A program made the translations under genes and the position numbers. The notes under the pieces are model-generated. The model did no database searches and was not told where the DNA came from. It saw nothing but the letters and a program-made list of their open reading frames with translations. From Rhizobacter sp. (GTDB taxonomy: Bacteria; Pseudomonadota; Gammaproteobacteria; Burkholderiales; Burkholderiaceae_C), in assembly GCA_017881025.1 (NCBI GenBank), contig JADGRJ010000003.1, positions 1 to 50,389 of the forward strand: a stretch of 50,389 bases of DNA, written 5' to 3'. Below, piece by piece: positions 38,774-50,389 of the stretch (its first letter is position 1; each line of letters opens with the position of its first letter).

Positions 38774-39343
38774 TTGGCGACCGACAAAGAACTTTCCGAT
38801 TTCCTGAAAAGCGTCGAGAAACGAGCCTGGAAGCGGGCCGTCTACGCCGTCCGCGACGACGACGCCGCACTCGACATCGTTCAGGACACGATGATCCGGC
38901 TCTCGGAAAAATACGCCGACCGCCCTGCCGCCGAGCTGCCGCTGCTGTTCCAGCGCATCCTCTCGAACGCGACGATGGACTGGTTCCGGCGCCAGAAGGT
39001 CCGAAACCAGGTCGTGCGCAATTTCTCGGAATTCGAAACGGCGGTCGGCAACGACGGCGACTTCGATATTCTCGAAACCCTCGAAGCGCTCGGCGGGCCG
39101 CTTCAGTCCGAGAGTGCCGCGGAGTCGGTTTCCCGGGCGCAGATCTTGCAAATGATCGAGGCCGAGGTGGCGCTCCTGCCCGGCCGTCAACGCGAGGCCT
39201 TTCTCCTGCGTTACTGGGAGGAACTCGATGTCGCCGAGACCGCCGCCTCGATGGGGTGTTCCGAAGGGAGCGTCAAGACGCACTGCTCGCGGGCCGTGCA
39301 TGCCTTGGCGAAGGCCCTGAAGGCGAAGGGAATAACGACATGA
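38774..39343 (+). CDS. RNA polymerase ECF-type sigma factor (betaproteobacterial, with DUF3619)
   Basis: Sigma-70 family factor of 189 residues. Start TTG 38774 was chosen because the product then begins LATDKELSDFLKSVEKRAWK, the family N-terminus, and because the candidate promoter lies downstream of earlier in-frame starts. Region 2 includes AVRDDDAALDIVQDTMIRLSEKY and DWFRRQKVRNQ. Region 4 includes LLPGRQREAFLLRYWEEL and the HTH VAETAASMGCSEGSVKTHCSRA. It overlaps the DUF3619 gene by 4 nt. No classical anti-sigma is encoded nearby; DUF3619 may fill that role. Confidence 0.87.
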   Translation: MATDKELSDFLKSVEKRAWKRAVYAVRDDDAALDIVQDTMIRLSEKYADRPAAELPLLFQRILSNATMDWFRRQKVRNQVVRNFSEFETAVGNDGDFDILETLEALGGPLQSESAAESVSRAQILQMIEAEVALLPGRQREAFLLRYWEELDVAETAASMGCSEGSVKTHCSRAVHALAKALKAKGITT

Positions 39344-39774
39344 AGACCGACAGCACGTACAAGAACGCAGCCCGCGAGGCGGCGGAGTCGCGCTTCGCGC
39401 GCAGCGTCGTCGCGTGCCTGAGCGAAAGCGCCGAGACGGTCGCTCCCGACGTCGCCGAGCGCCTCCGCTTCGCCCGCGAGAAGTCGCTCGAGATCGCGCG
39501 CCGCTCGCGCGAGAACACCCAGGATCTCGGCGTCACCGCCTCCGGCGCGGCCATCGCCGGCTTCAGCCAGTCGCGCTGGTGGCTCCGCTTGGCCTCGGTC
39601 CTGCCGCTGGTCGCCCTGGTCGGTGGCCTGGTCCTGATCCAGGACTGGCAGAACCGGACCCAGATCTCGGTCGCCGCCGAGGTCGACGAGGCTCTCCTGG
39701 GCGACGACCTACCGATCAACGCCTATCGCGATCCCGGTTTCTCGGAGTTCCTGAAGGCAGCCCCGAGCGAATGA
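39340..39774 (+). CDS. DUF3619 family membrane protein (possible sigma partner)
   Basis: 144 residues from ATG 39340, which overlaps the sigma stop (ATGA). The N-terminal 75 residues are a charged helical cytoplasmic segment (RFARSVVACLSESAETVAPDVAERLRFAREKSLEIARR). One membrane helix (LRLASVLPLVALVGGLVLI, about 80-98) follows, then a short periplasmic tail ending DPGFSEFLKA. The topology is that of a small one-pass anti-sigma factor, but no zinc-binding HXXXCXXC is present. The family is known to me only as a DUF next to this sigma type; an anti-sigma role is inference. Confidence 0.8.
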   Translation: MKTDSTYKNAAREAAESRFARSVVACLSESAETVAPDVAERLRFAREKSLEIARRSRENTQDLGVTASGAAIAGFSQSRWWLRLASVLPLVALVGGLVLIQDWQNRTQISVAAEVDEALLGDDLPINAYRDPGFSEFLKAAPSE

Positions 39775-40624
39775 GGCGGGCGGCAATGCAGCGCGAGCCG
39801 ACCTCCGAGCGCCGCGCCCTGCCCCTCGAATCCGCGCGGCGAGCCGCGCTCCGGATCCTTGCCTGCGCGGCCCTCGCGGCGTGCGCCGCATCCGCCGTCG
39901 CGCAAGCACCCCGCCCCGCTGGCGCCGCCCCGGCGGCTGCGCCGCGCGAGGACGGGGTCCGCTGGCAGGCGCTGACGCCGGCGCAGCGCGAGGCGCTGGC
40001 GCCGCTCGAGCGCGACTGGCCCGGCATCGACGCCCCCCGCAAGCAGAAGTGGATCGCCCTCGCCGGCCGCTTCAAGACGCTTTCGCCCGAAGAGCGCGCC
40101 CGCATCAACGAGCGGATGGTCGAATGGGCCAAGCTCACGCCCGCCGAGCGCGGCCAGGCGCGCCTTCGCTTCGAGGAAGCGCGCCAGCTGCCGGTCCCGG
40201 ACCGCAGCGAGCGCTGGCGCGCCTACCAGGCGCTCCCGCCGGAGCAGCGCCAGCAGCTCGCCGCCCGCGCCGCCTCGGCCGCGAGCGCGCCGCGCGAAGC
40301 CGCATCGAAGCCGGCCAAGGTCGGGCGCGACAGCAAGGAAGCCAAGTTCAACGTCGTCCCCAACCCGGCGCTGTCGCAGGCGCCGCGCCCGGTCGCGCCG
40401 ACGATGATCCAGGCGGCCCCCGGAGCGACGACGACGGTGATCACGCGCCGCCCGGCGCCGCCGGCTCATCAGCAATCGGGCATGCCGAAGATCGCGACGA
40501 CGCCCGAGTTCGTGAACCGGTCGACCCTGCTGCCACGGCGCGGCCCGCAAGCCGCGGCGGTGACCTCGGCGTCGATGCCCCGGCCGGCGCCGCTCGCCGC
40601 GACCCCCGCCTCCGCGACGTCGCA

Positions 40625-40628
<4 letters not shown>
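39771..40628 (+). CDS. DUF3106 family exported protein
   Basis: Up to 285 residues from ATG 39771 (ATGA overlap with the DUF3619 stop); ATG 39786 with GAGG upstream is an alternative. A signal peptide or membrane anchor (ALRILACAALAACAASAVAQA) leads to a Pro/Ala linker, then the DUF3106 repeats rich in Leu, Pro and Trp: WQALTPAQREALAPLERDWPGID, RFKTLSPEERARINERM, WAKLTPAERGQARLRF and YQALPPEQRQQLAAR. The pattern resembles tandem Spy/CpxP-like LTPEQ segments. The C-terminal third is low-complexity. It is probably periplasmic; a sensor or chaperone role feeding the sigma factor is inference. Confidence 0.8.
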
Positions 40629-43258
<2,630 letters not shown>

Positions 43259-43271
43259 GTGAACGACGACG

Positions 43272-44483
43272 ATGAATGACGAAAAGAGGGCGCGCAAGAG
43301 AAGCGAAACGACTGACGAAGAATATGTCATCCGGGTCTTCGACGATCCGGCGGAGATCGACCCGGCGACCTGGGATTCGCTCGTCGCCGCGCAGCCTTCG
43401 GCGACGCCGTTCGTGTCGATGGCCTACCTGCGCGCGCTGCACGAATCGGCGAGCGCGACCGGCGCCACCGGCTGGGCGCCGCATTTCCTCGCCCTCGAGC
43501 GCGCCGGCGTCCTCGTCGCCGCCTGCCCGCTCTACCTCAAGGACCATTCTTACGGCGAGTACGTGTTCGACTGGGCCTGGGCCGACGCCTACCAGCGCCA
43601 CGGCCTCGACTACTACCCGAAGCTGCTCGACGCGATCCCGTTCACGCCGGTTCCCGGGCCGCGCCTGCTGGCACGGACGCCCGAGCACCGGCTGCTCCTG
43701 CTGCGCGCGATCGAGCAGCTGGCGCGATCGGCGCAGCTCTCGTCGGCGCACCTGCTCTTCCTCGACGAAAACGACCAGGCGGCGGCGCGCGAAGCGGGCT
43801 GGTCCTTGCGCAGCACCGTCCAGTTCCACTGGACCAACCGCGCGCCCGAGCCTTACGCCGATTTCGCCGACTTCCTCGCCAGCCTGCAGCGCGACAAGCG
43901 CAAGAAGATCCAGCAGGAGCGGCGCCGGGTCGCCGACGCGGGCGTGACCTTCGCGGTCGCGACCGGCGAAGCGATCGCCAAGGCCGACTGGGATTTCTTC
44001 TACCGCTGCTACACGCTCACCTACCGGGCGCACCACTCGACGCCGTACCTGACCCGCGACTTCTTCGCCCGGGCCAGCGCGACGATGAGCCGCCACTGGC
44101 TGCTCTTCACCGCCTGGCGCGGCGGCAAGCGGATCGCGACGTCCCTGATCGCGATCGATCCCGAGCGCAAGACCGCCTTCGGCCGCTACTGGGGCGCCGT
44201 CGAGCACGTCAACTGCCTTCACTTCGATGCCTGCTACTACCAGCCGCTCGAGTGGTGCATCGCCAACGGTTACCGGCGCTTCGAGGGCGGCGCGCAGGGC
44301 GAGCACAAGATGGCGCGCGGCCTGTTGCCGGTGCAGACCTGGTCGGCGCACTGGCTCGCCCATCCGCAGTTCGCGCGCGCGATCGACGACTTCATCGCCC
44401 GCGAAGGCGCGGGCGTCGAGAACTACCTCGACGAGCTGAACGAGCGCCGGCCGTTCAAGGCCGGGGCCGAGCCGGCCGGATGA
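43272..44483 (+). CDS. DUF482 / GNAT-fold protein (FemAB-like acyltransferase relative)
   Basis: 403 residues of the DUF482 family, often annotated as GNAT or peptidogalycan biosynthesis protein. Conserved blocks are WDSLVAAQPSATPFVSMAYLRALHES near 35, YVFDWAWADAYQRHGLDYYPKL near 100, the basic segment LQRDKRKKIQQERRRV near 205, FFYRCYTLTYRAHHSTPYL near 240, and the end FEGGAQGEHKMARGLLPVQTWSAHWL near 340. Its double acyltransferase fold resembles FemX-type enzymes, but no substrate is known to me. No strong Shine-Dalgarno precedes ATG 43272. It converges on ppa. Confidence 0.87.
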   Translation: MNDEKRARKRSETTDEEYVIRVFDDPAEIDPATWDSLVAAQPSATPFVSMAYLRALHESASATGATGWAPHFLALERAGVLVAACPLYLKDHSYGEYVFDWAWADAYQRHGLDYYPKLLDAIPFTPVPGPRLLARTPEHRLLLLRAIEQLARSAQLSSAHLLFLDENDQAAAREAGWSLRSTVQFHWTNRAPEPYADFADFLASLQRDKRKKIQQERRRVADAGVTFAVATGEAIAKADWDFFYRCYTLTYRAHHSTPYLTRDFFARASATMSRHWLLFTAWRGGKRIATSLIAIDPERKTAFGRYWGAVEHVNCLHFDACYYQPLEWCIANGYRRFEGGAQGEHKMARGLLPVQTWSAHWLAHPQFARAIDDFIAREGAGVENYLDELNERRPFKAGAEPAG

Positions 44484-44498
44484 GCGCCGCCGGCGCGT

Positions 44499-45044
44499 TC
44501 AGGCCCCAGGCGCCTTGTTCGCGGCGTAGCTGGCGATGCCGTTGCGCACCTCGGCCCGCGCCGCGTCGGGCCCTTCCCAGCCGCTGATCTTCACCCACTT
44601 GCCGGGCTCGAGGTCCTTGTAGTGCTCGAAGAAGTGCTGGATCTGCTTCAGGCGCAGCTCGTTCATGTCGGCGGGCTTCTGCCAGTGCTTGTAGATCGGC
44701 AGGATCTTGTCGATCGGCACGGCGAGCAGCTTGGCGTCGCCGCCGGCCTCGTCCTCCATCTTCAGCACGCCGATCGGCCGGCACGTCACGACCACGCCCG
44801 GCGAAAGCGGAAACGGCGTGATGACGAGAACGTCGACCGGGTCGCCGTCGTCGGAGAGCGTCTGCGGCACGTAGCCGTAGTTGCACGGGTAGTGCATCGC
44901 CGTGCTCATGAAGCGGTCGACGAACATCGCGCCGCTTTCCTTGTCGACCTCGTACTTGATCGGATCGGCGTTCATCGGGATCTCGATGATCACGTTGAAC
45001 TCGTCGGGCGCGCGGGCGCCGGGGGTGACGTTGTGCAGGCTCAT
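44499..45044 (-). CDS. ppa: Inorganic pyrophosphatase (family I, soluble)
   Basis: Mg-dependent cytosolic enzyme hydrolysing PPi. From ATG 45044 it has 181 residues, the usual bacterial length. It shows [19 protein letters not shown] (active-site Lys and Glu), the signature [16 protein letters not shown] (metal-binding aspartates, about 67-82) and [16 protein letters not shown] near the C-terminus. The longer in-frame start at 45140 adds an Arg/Pro-rich segment absent from the family. It diverges from hppA, so soluble and membrane pyrophosphatases share a 205-base intergenic region in which I see no clear promoter. Confidence 0.95.
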   Translation of the reverse strand: MSLHNVTPGARAPDEFNVIIEIPMNADPIKYEVDKESGAMFVDRFMSTAMHYPCNYGYVPQTLSDDGDPVDVLVITPFPLSPGVVVTCRPIGVLKMEDEAGGDAKLLAVPIDKILPIYKHWQKPADMNELRLKQIQHFFEHYKDLEPGKWVKISGWEGPDAARAEVRNGIASYAANKAPGA

Positions 45045-45249
45045 GGCGGACGTCGCGTCGAAGGGAAGCGTCGATGTTAAGCCGCGCGATCGGGACGCTC
45101 CGCTTCCCGGATCGGGCCGCCGCCGAGCCCGCTCCGGCATCCCTTAACATTCGCGGGTTTGCCCAAACGCGTGCATTCCGTCACGGCGGCCGGCAAGTTC
45201 AAGCAATGAATCGCCCGAATTCAACGAATCGAACGAGGAAGGAACTCTC

Positions 45250-47709
<2,460 letters not shown>

Positions 47710-47752
47710 TCCTTCGGGAGCGGCCTGACCGATCGGCGCTCGGCCGGACACC

Positions 47753-48484
47753 ATGGCGGGTCGTCCGGGCCCGCATTTCACCGGCAACGTGGCCCTCCCT
47801 TCGACGCAACCGCTCTCGATCGAGGTCGCCGGCCACGGTGCCGTGTCGGCCCTGTCGACGACGCCCGAGAACGCAAACGCGGCGCTCGTTCTCGCGCACG
47901 GCGCAGGCGCCGGCATGCACCATCCGTTCATGGCGGCGGTGGCGAACGGCCTGGCCACGCGCGGCATCGCCACGCTGCGCTTCCAGTTCCCGTCGATGGA
48001 GCGCGGCTCGCGTCGTCCCGACCCGCCGCGGCTGGCGCATGCCGCCGTGCGCGCGGCCGTCGCCGCGGCGAACGAACGGTTGCCGGGCCTGCCCCTTTTC
48101 GCCGGCGGCAAGTCGTTCGGCGGCAGGATGACGTCGCAAGCGCAGGCCGGGTCTCCGCTCGCCGGCGTCGCCGGTCTTGTCTTCCTCGGCTTCCCGCTGC
48201 ACCCGGCGGGCCGCCCGGGCGACGAGCGCGGCGAGCACCTCGCGAGGGTCGCGTGTCCGATGCTGTTCGTCCAGGGTAGTCGCGACGAGCTCGCCGACGT
48301 CGCCTTGATCACGGCGCTGGCTCATCGTCTCGGCGCGCGCACGACGCTCGCAATGTTCGACGATGCCGACCACGCGTTTCACGTCCGCGCCCGCAGCGGC
48401 AGCAACGACGCCGAGGTGCTCGGGCACATCCTCGACACCATCGTCGAGTGGATCGCGCGCGTCGACGCCGATCGCCGGCGCTGA
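47753..48484 (+). CDS. Alpha/beta hydrolase of the KANL3/Tex30 (dienelactone hydrolase-like) type
   Basis: 243 residues, compact and soluble. The KANL3/Tex30 pattern is visible: LVLAHGAGAGMHHPFMAAVANGLATRGIATLRFQFP near 45-80, the nucleophile elbow GGKSFGGRM near 117 (Ser in GKSFGG), GFPLHPAGRPGDER near 147, and the acid/His region VQGSRDEL and DADHAFHVRARS with the catalytic His near 208. The first 30 residues are weakly supported; a GTG in frame near 47789 is an alternative start. Substrate is unknown. It ends 12 bases from the convergent diguanylate cyclase gene. Confidence 0.87.
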   Translation: MAGRPGPHFTGNVALPSTQPLSIEVAGHGAVSALSTTPENANAALVLAHGAGAGMHHPFMAAVANGLATRGIATLRFQFPSMERGSRRPDPPRLAHAAVRAAVAAANERLPGLPLFAGGKSFGGRMTSQAQAGSPLAGVAGLVFLGFPLHPAGRPGDERGEHLARVACPMLFVQGSRDELADVALITALAHRLGARTTLAMFDDADHAFHVRARSGSNDAEVLGHILDTIVEWIARVDADRRR

Positions 48485-48496
48485 TCCGCGCGGGAG

Positions 48497-50389
48497 CTAC
48501 GGCTTGCCGTCGTGGACGAGGCGCAGGCCGTGCCCGCCGCTGCGAACGCGGTTGCGGCCGGCGTGCTTGGCGGCATAGCAGGCGTCGTCGGCGGCGGCGA
48601 TGACGCTGGCGACGTCGTCGTAGCCGTCGTCGATCTGGACCACGCCGATGCTGACGCCGACGCGGAAGTGCTGGCCCTGCCAGACCAGCGAATGCGAGTC
48701 GACGCGCGAGCGGATCTGCTCGGCGATGTTCAGCGCCGTCGGCAGCGCGCAGGCGTTCAGGAGGACGGCGAACTCGTCGCCGCCGAGGCGCGCCGCCAGG
48801 TCGATCGAGCGGATCCGCGCCAGCAGCAGCGCCGCGACGTCCCGCAGCAGCTGGTCGCCGGCGGCGTGGCCGGCGGCGTCGTTGACCGCCTTGAAGCCGT
48901 CGAGGTCGACGTAGAGGACGCACGCCACCTCGCGCCGGCGCCGATCGACCAGGTGCTCGGCGAGCCGGCTTTCGAACTCCTGGCGGTTGGCGATGTTGGT
49001 GAGGGCGTCGTGCGTCGCCGCCCACGAAAGGGCGTTGCGCTTGCGCCGTTCCTCGCTGACATCGCCGAGGGTCCAGATCGTTCCCGCGCCGGCGTCGTTG
49101 CGGCTCACCGGCGCGCCGAGCAGCTGGCCCCAGAAGCGGCTGCCGTCGCGGCGCACGAACTCGATCTCCTCGGCGAAGACGCGGCCGACGCCGAAGGCCG
49201 CAGCGACCCGCGTGCCGAGGCCCTGATAGAACTCGTCGGAGGCGTAGATCAGGCGCGCCGCCTCGCCGTCGAGGCCCGAGCCTTCGTAGCCGAGCAGGCG
49301 GTTGAACTCGTCGCTGACGAGCTCGAAGCGGCGGTTGCGCGTGAAGGCGATGCCGACCGGCGCCTTGGCCATCACCGCCCGCATCTTGGCGAGCAGCAGA
49401 TGCCCGGCCGCCTCGCTCGCCTGGCGCTCGCGCATCACGTGCTGCAGCACCTGCGAGAGCTCGCCGAGCTCGCCGCCGAGGTCGGGCCAGCCGGCCTCGA
49501 CGTCGGCGTCCTCGGCGATCAGCTGCAAGGCGCGTTGCTTGAGGCGCTCCAGCGGGCGCAGCAAGTAGAACGTGATCAGGAGGGTGAGCAGGCCGCCGGC
49601 GGCGGCGACGCCGAAGGCCAGCCAGCGGGCGCGCTTCTCGCCTTCGTTCACGCCGCCGAGCAACACGTCGGCGCGGGCCGTGCGCAGCACCAGCCAGTCG
49701 GCGTCGGGAACGCCGGCGAGGCCGACCTCGTGGTCGCCGGCGCGGACCGCGTAGCCCGCCGGCTCGATCGGGCTGCCGCGCTGGCGCCAGTCCTGCAGCG
49801 CGGCGGCGATGGCCGGCTCCGAGCTGCCGTCGCGAAGCACCCATTCGCGCGACGGATGCGACAGGATCTGCCCCTTGGCGTCGACGACGATCGTCGTCAC
49901 GGGCGAGCGACGGTCGTCCTGGGTCAGGTCGTCGAGCAGCGACCGGCTCGAGAGGCGCAGCGCCCCGCCGAGGACAGCAGCGACCTTGCCGTCGCCGGCG
50001 AACACCGGCATCGTCAGGATCACGATCGGCTCGCCCGAGACGCGCGACGACGCGACACGCGCGATCATCGGCCGGTGCTCGCGCACGGTGTCCTTGAAGT
50101 AGTCGCGATCGGCGACGTTGCGGTGCGGGTCGCGCGCGCCGTTCTCGTCGCTGACGAGGACGATCGTGCCATCGAGCGAGACGACGAAGACGCTCGCGAA
50201 CAGCGTCGACAGAACGCTCTGGCCCTGGACGAACTCAGTGACCTTCGCACTGTCGCCGAGGGTGGCCGGCGTCATCTGCAGGGCGACGCTGCGCAGCGCG
50301 CGCTGCAGGCCGACCAGGCGCTGCGACACCGTCGCGGCGATCCGGCGCGCGTCGTCTTCCTGCGAATCGAGGACGATCTGCTCGCTGCT
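48497..50389 (-). CDS. Diguanylate cyclase with periplasmic Cache, PAS and GGDEF domains (N-terminus beyond window)
   Basis: The frame is open to the window edge, 630 codons shown; the first membrane helix is probably outside. Visible order: a periplasmic sensor of Cache type (VFVVSLDGTIVLVSDENG, ADRDYFKDTVREHRPMIARV), a membrane helix (WLAFGVAAAGGLLTLLITFYLL), a HAMP-like linker with LRPLERLKQRAL, a PAS domain (IAFTRNRRFELVSDEFNRLLGYEGSGL) and a C-terminal GGDEF domain. The active site GGDEF is intact and an RxxD inhibitory site (RSID) lies five residues before it, so it should make c-di-GMP under product inhibition. Confidence 0.92.
   Translation of the reverse strand, partial: SSEQIVLDSQEDDARRIAATVSQRLVGLQRALRSVALQMTPATLGDSAKVTEFVQGQSVLSTLFASVFVVSLDGTIVLVSDENGARDPHRNVADRDYFKDTVREHRPMIARVASSRVSGEPIVILTMPVFAGDGKVAAVLGGALRLSSRSLLDDLTQDDRRSPVTTIVVDAKGQILSHPSREWVLRDGSSEPAIAAALQDWRQRGSPIEPAGYAVRAGDHEVGLAGVPDADWLVLRTARADVLLGGVNEGEKRARWLAFGVAAAGGLLTLLITFYLLRPLERLKQRALQLIAEDADVEAGWPDLGGELGELSQVLQHVMRERQASEAAGHLLLAKMRAVMAKAPVGIAFTRNRRFELVSDEFNRLLGYEGSGLDGEAARLIYASDEFYQGLGTRVAAAFGVGRVFAEEIEFVRRDGSRFWGQLLGAPVSRNDAGAGTIWTLGDVSEERRKRNALSWAATHDALTNIANRQEFESRLAEHLVDRRRREVACVLYVDLDGFKAVNDAAGHAAGDQLLRDVAALLLARIRSIDLAARLGGDEFAVLLNACALPTALNIAEQIRSRVDSHSLVWQGQHFRVGVSIGVVQIDDGYDDVASVIAAADDACYAAKHAGRNRVRSGGHGLRLVHDGKP

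Overview
This is a GC-rich bacterial chromosome segment that reads as core genome of a betaproteobacterium, most likely of the Burkholderiales or a close neighbour. That assignment is an inference from gene order: tRNA-Leu-tig-clpP-clpX-lon, ilvB-ilvH-ilvC-pssA-leuA, sucA-sucB-lpd-zapE, ECF sigma-DUF3619-DUF3106-RDD, and nadE-glnB are all arrangements I associate with that group. A PEP-CTERM protein implies an exosortase elsewhere in the genome, and hpnCDE implies squalene or hopanoid synthesis. I see no insertion sequence with a transposase, prophage, CRISPR array or plasmid function.

Layout. 1-3175 (minus): rluB (cut by the window edge), scpB, rluD. 3243-4058: bamD, separated from a convergent DinG-type helicase by a perfect 30-bp-arm palindrome. 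6206-7959: a DUF465 protein, a PP2C phosphatase and a secreted charged protein. 7956-14704 (minus): zapE, lpdA, sucB, sucA, the 2-oxoglutarate dehydrogenase operon. 14868-19503 (minus): nitronate monooxygenase, acyl-CoA dehydrogenase, etfA, etfB. 19640-21317: a small lipoprotein, then tRNA-Leu(TAA), a PEP-CTERM gene, tRNA-Cys and tRNA-Gly. 21417-27544 (minus): lon, clpX, clpP, tig and tRNA-Leu(TAG), the protein quality-control block. 27612-31435 (plus): hpnC, hpnD, hpnE and an IclR regulator. 31464-38525 (minus): pbpG, then leuA, pssA, ilvC, ilvH, ilvB for branched-chain amino acids and phosphatidylserine. 38774-41191 (plus): ECF sigma factor, DUF3619, DUF3106, RDD protein. 41172-50389: glnB, nadE, a DUF482 acyltransferase-like protein, ppa, a membrane pyrophosphatase with an added OmpA-like domain, a KANL3/Tex30-type hydrolase and a diguanylate cyclase cut by the window edge. 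No gene-free stretch exceeds 300 bases.

The most notable signals are regulatory or structural. A leucine-rich leader peptide followed by an intrinsic terminator lies ahead of leuA, inside the pssA-leuA gap. pssA itself carries an in-frame TAG at 35026-35028. A short uORF with a strong ribosome binding site ends 5 nt before ilvB. Matched extended -10 elements diverge between ilvB and the sigma gene. A triple-hairpin stretch lies between the DUF465 gene and the helicase. The usual Gly-Cys-Leu tRNA trio is split by the PEP-CTERM gene, with tRNA-Leu on the opposite strand.
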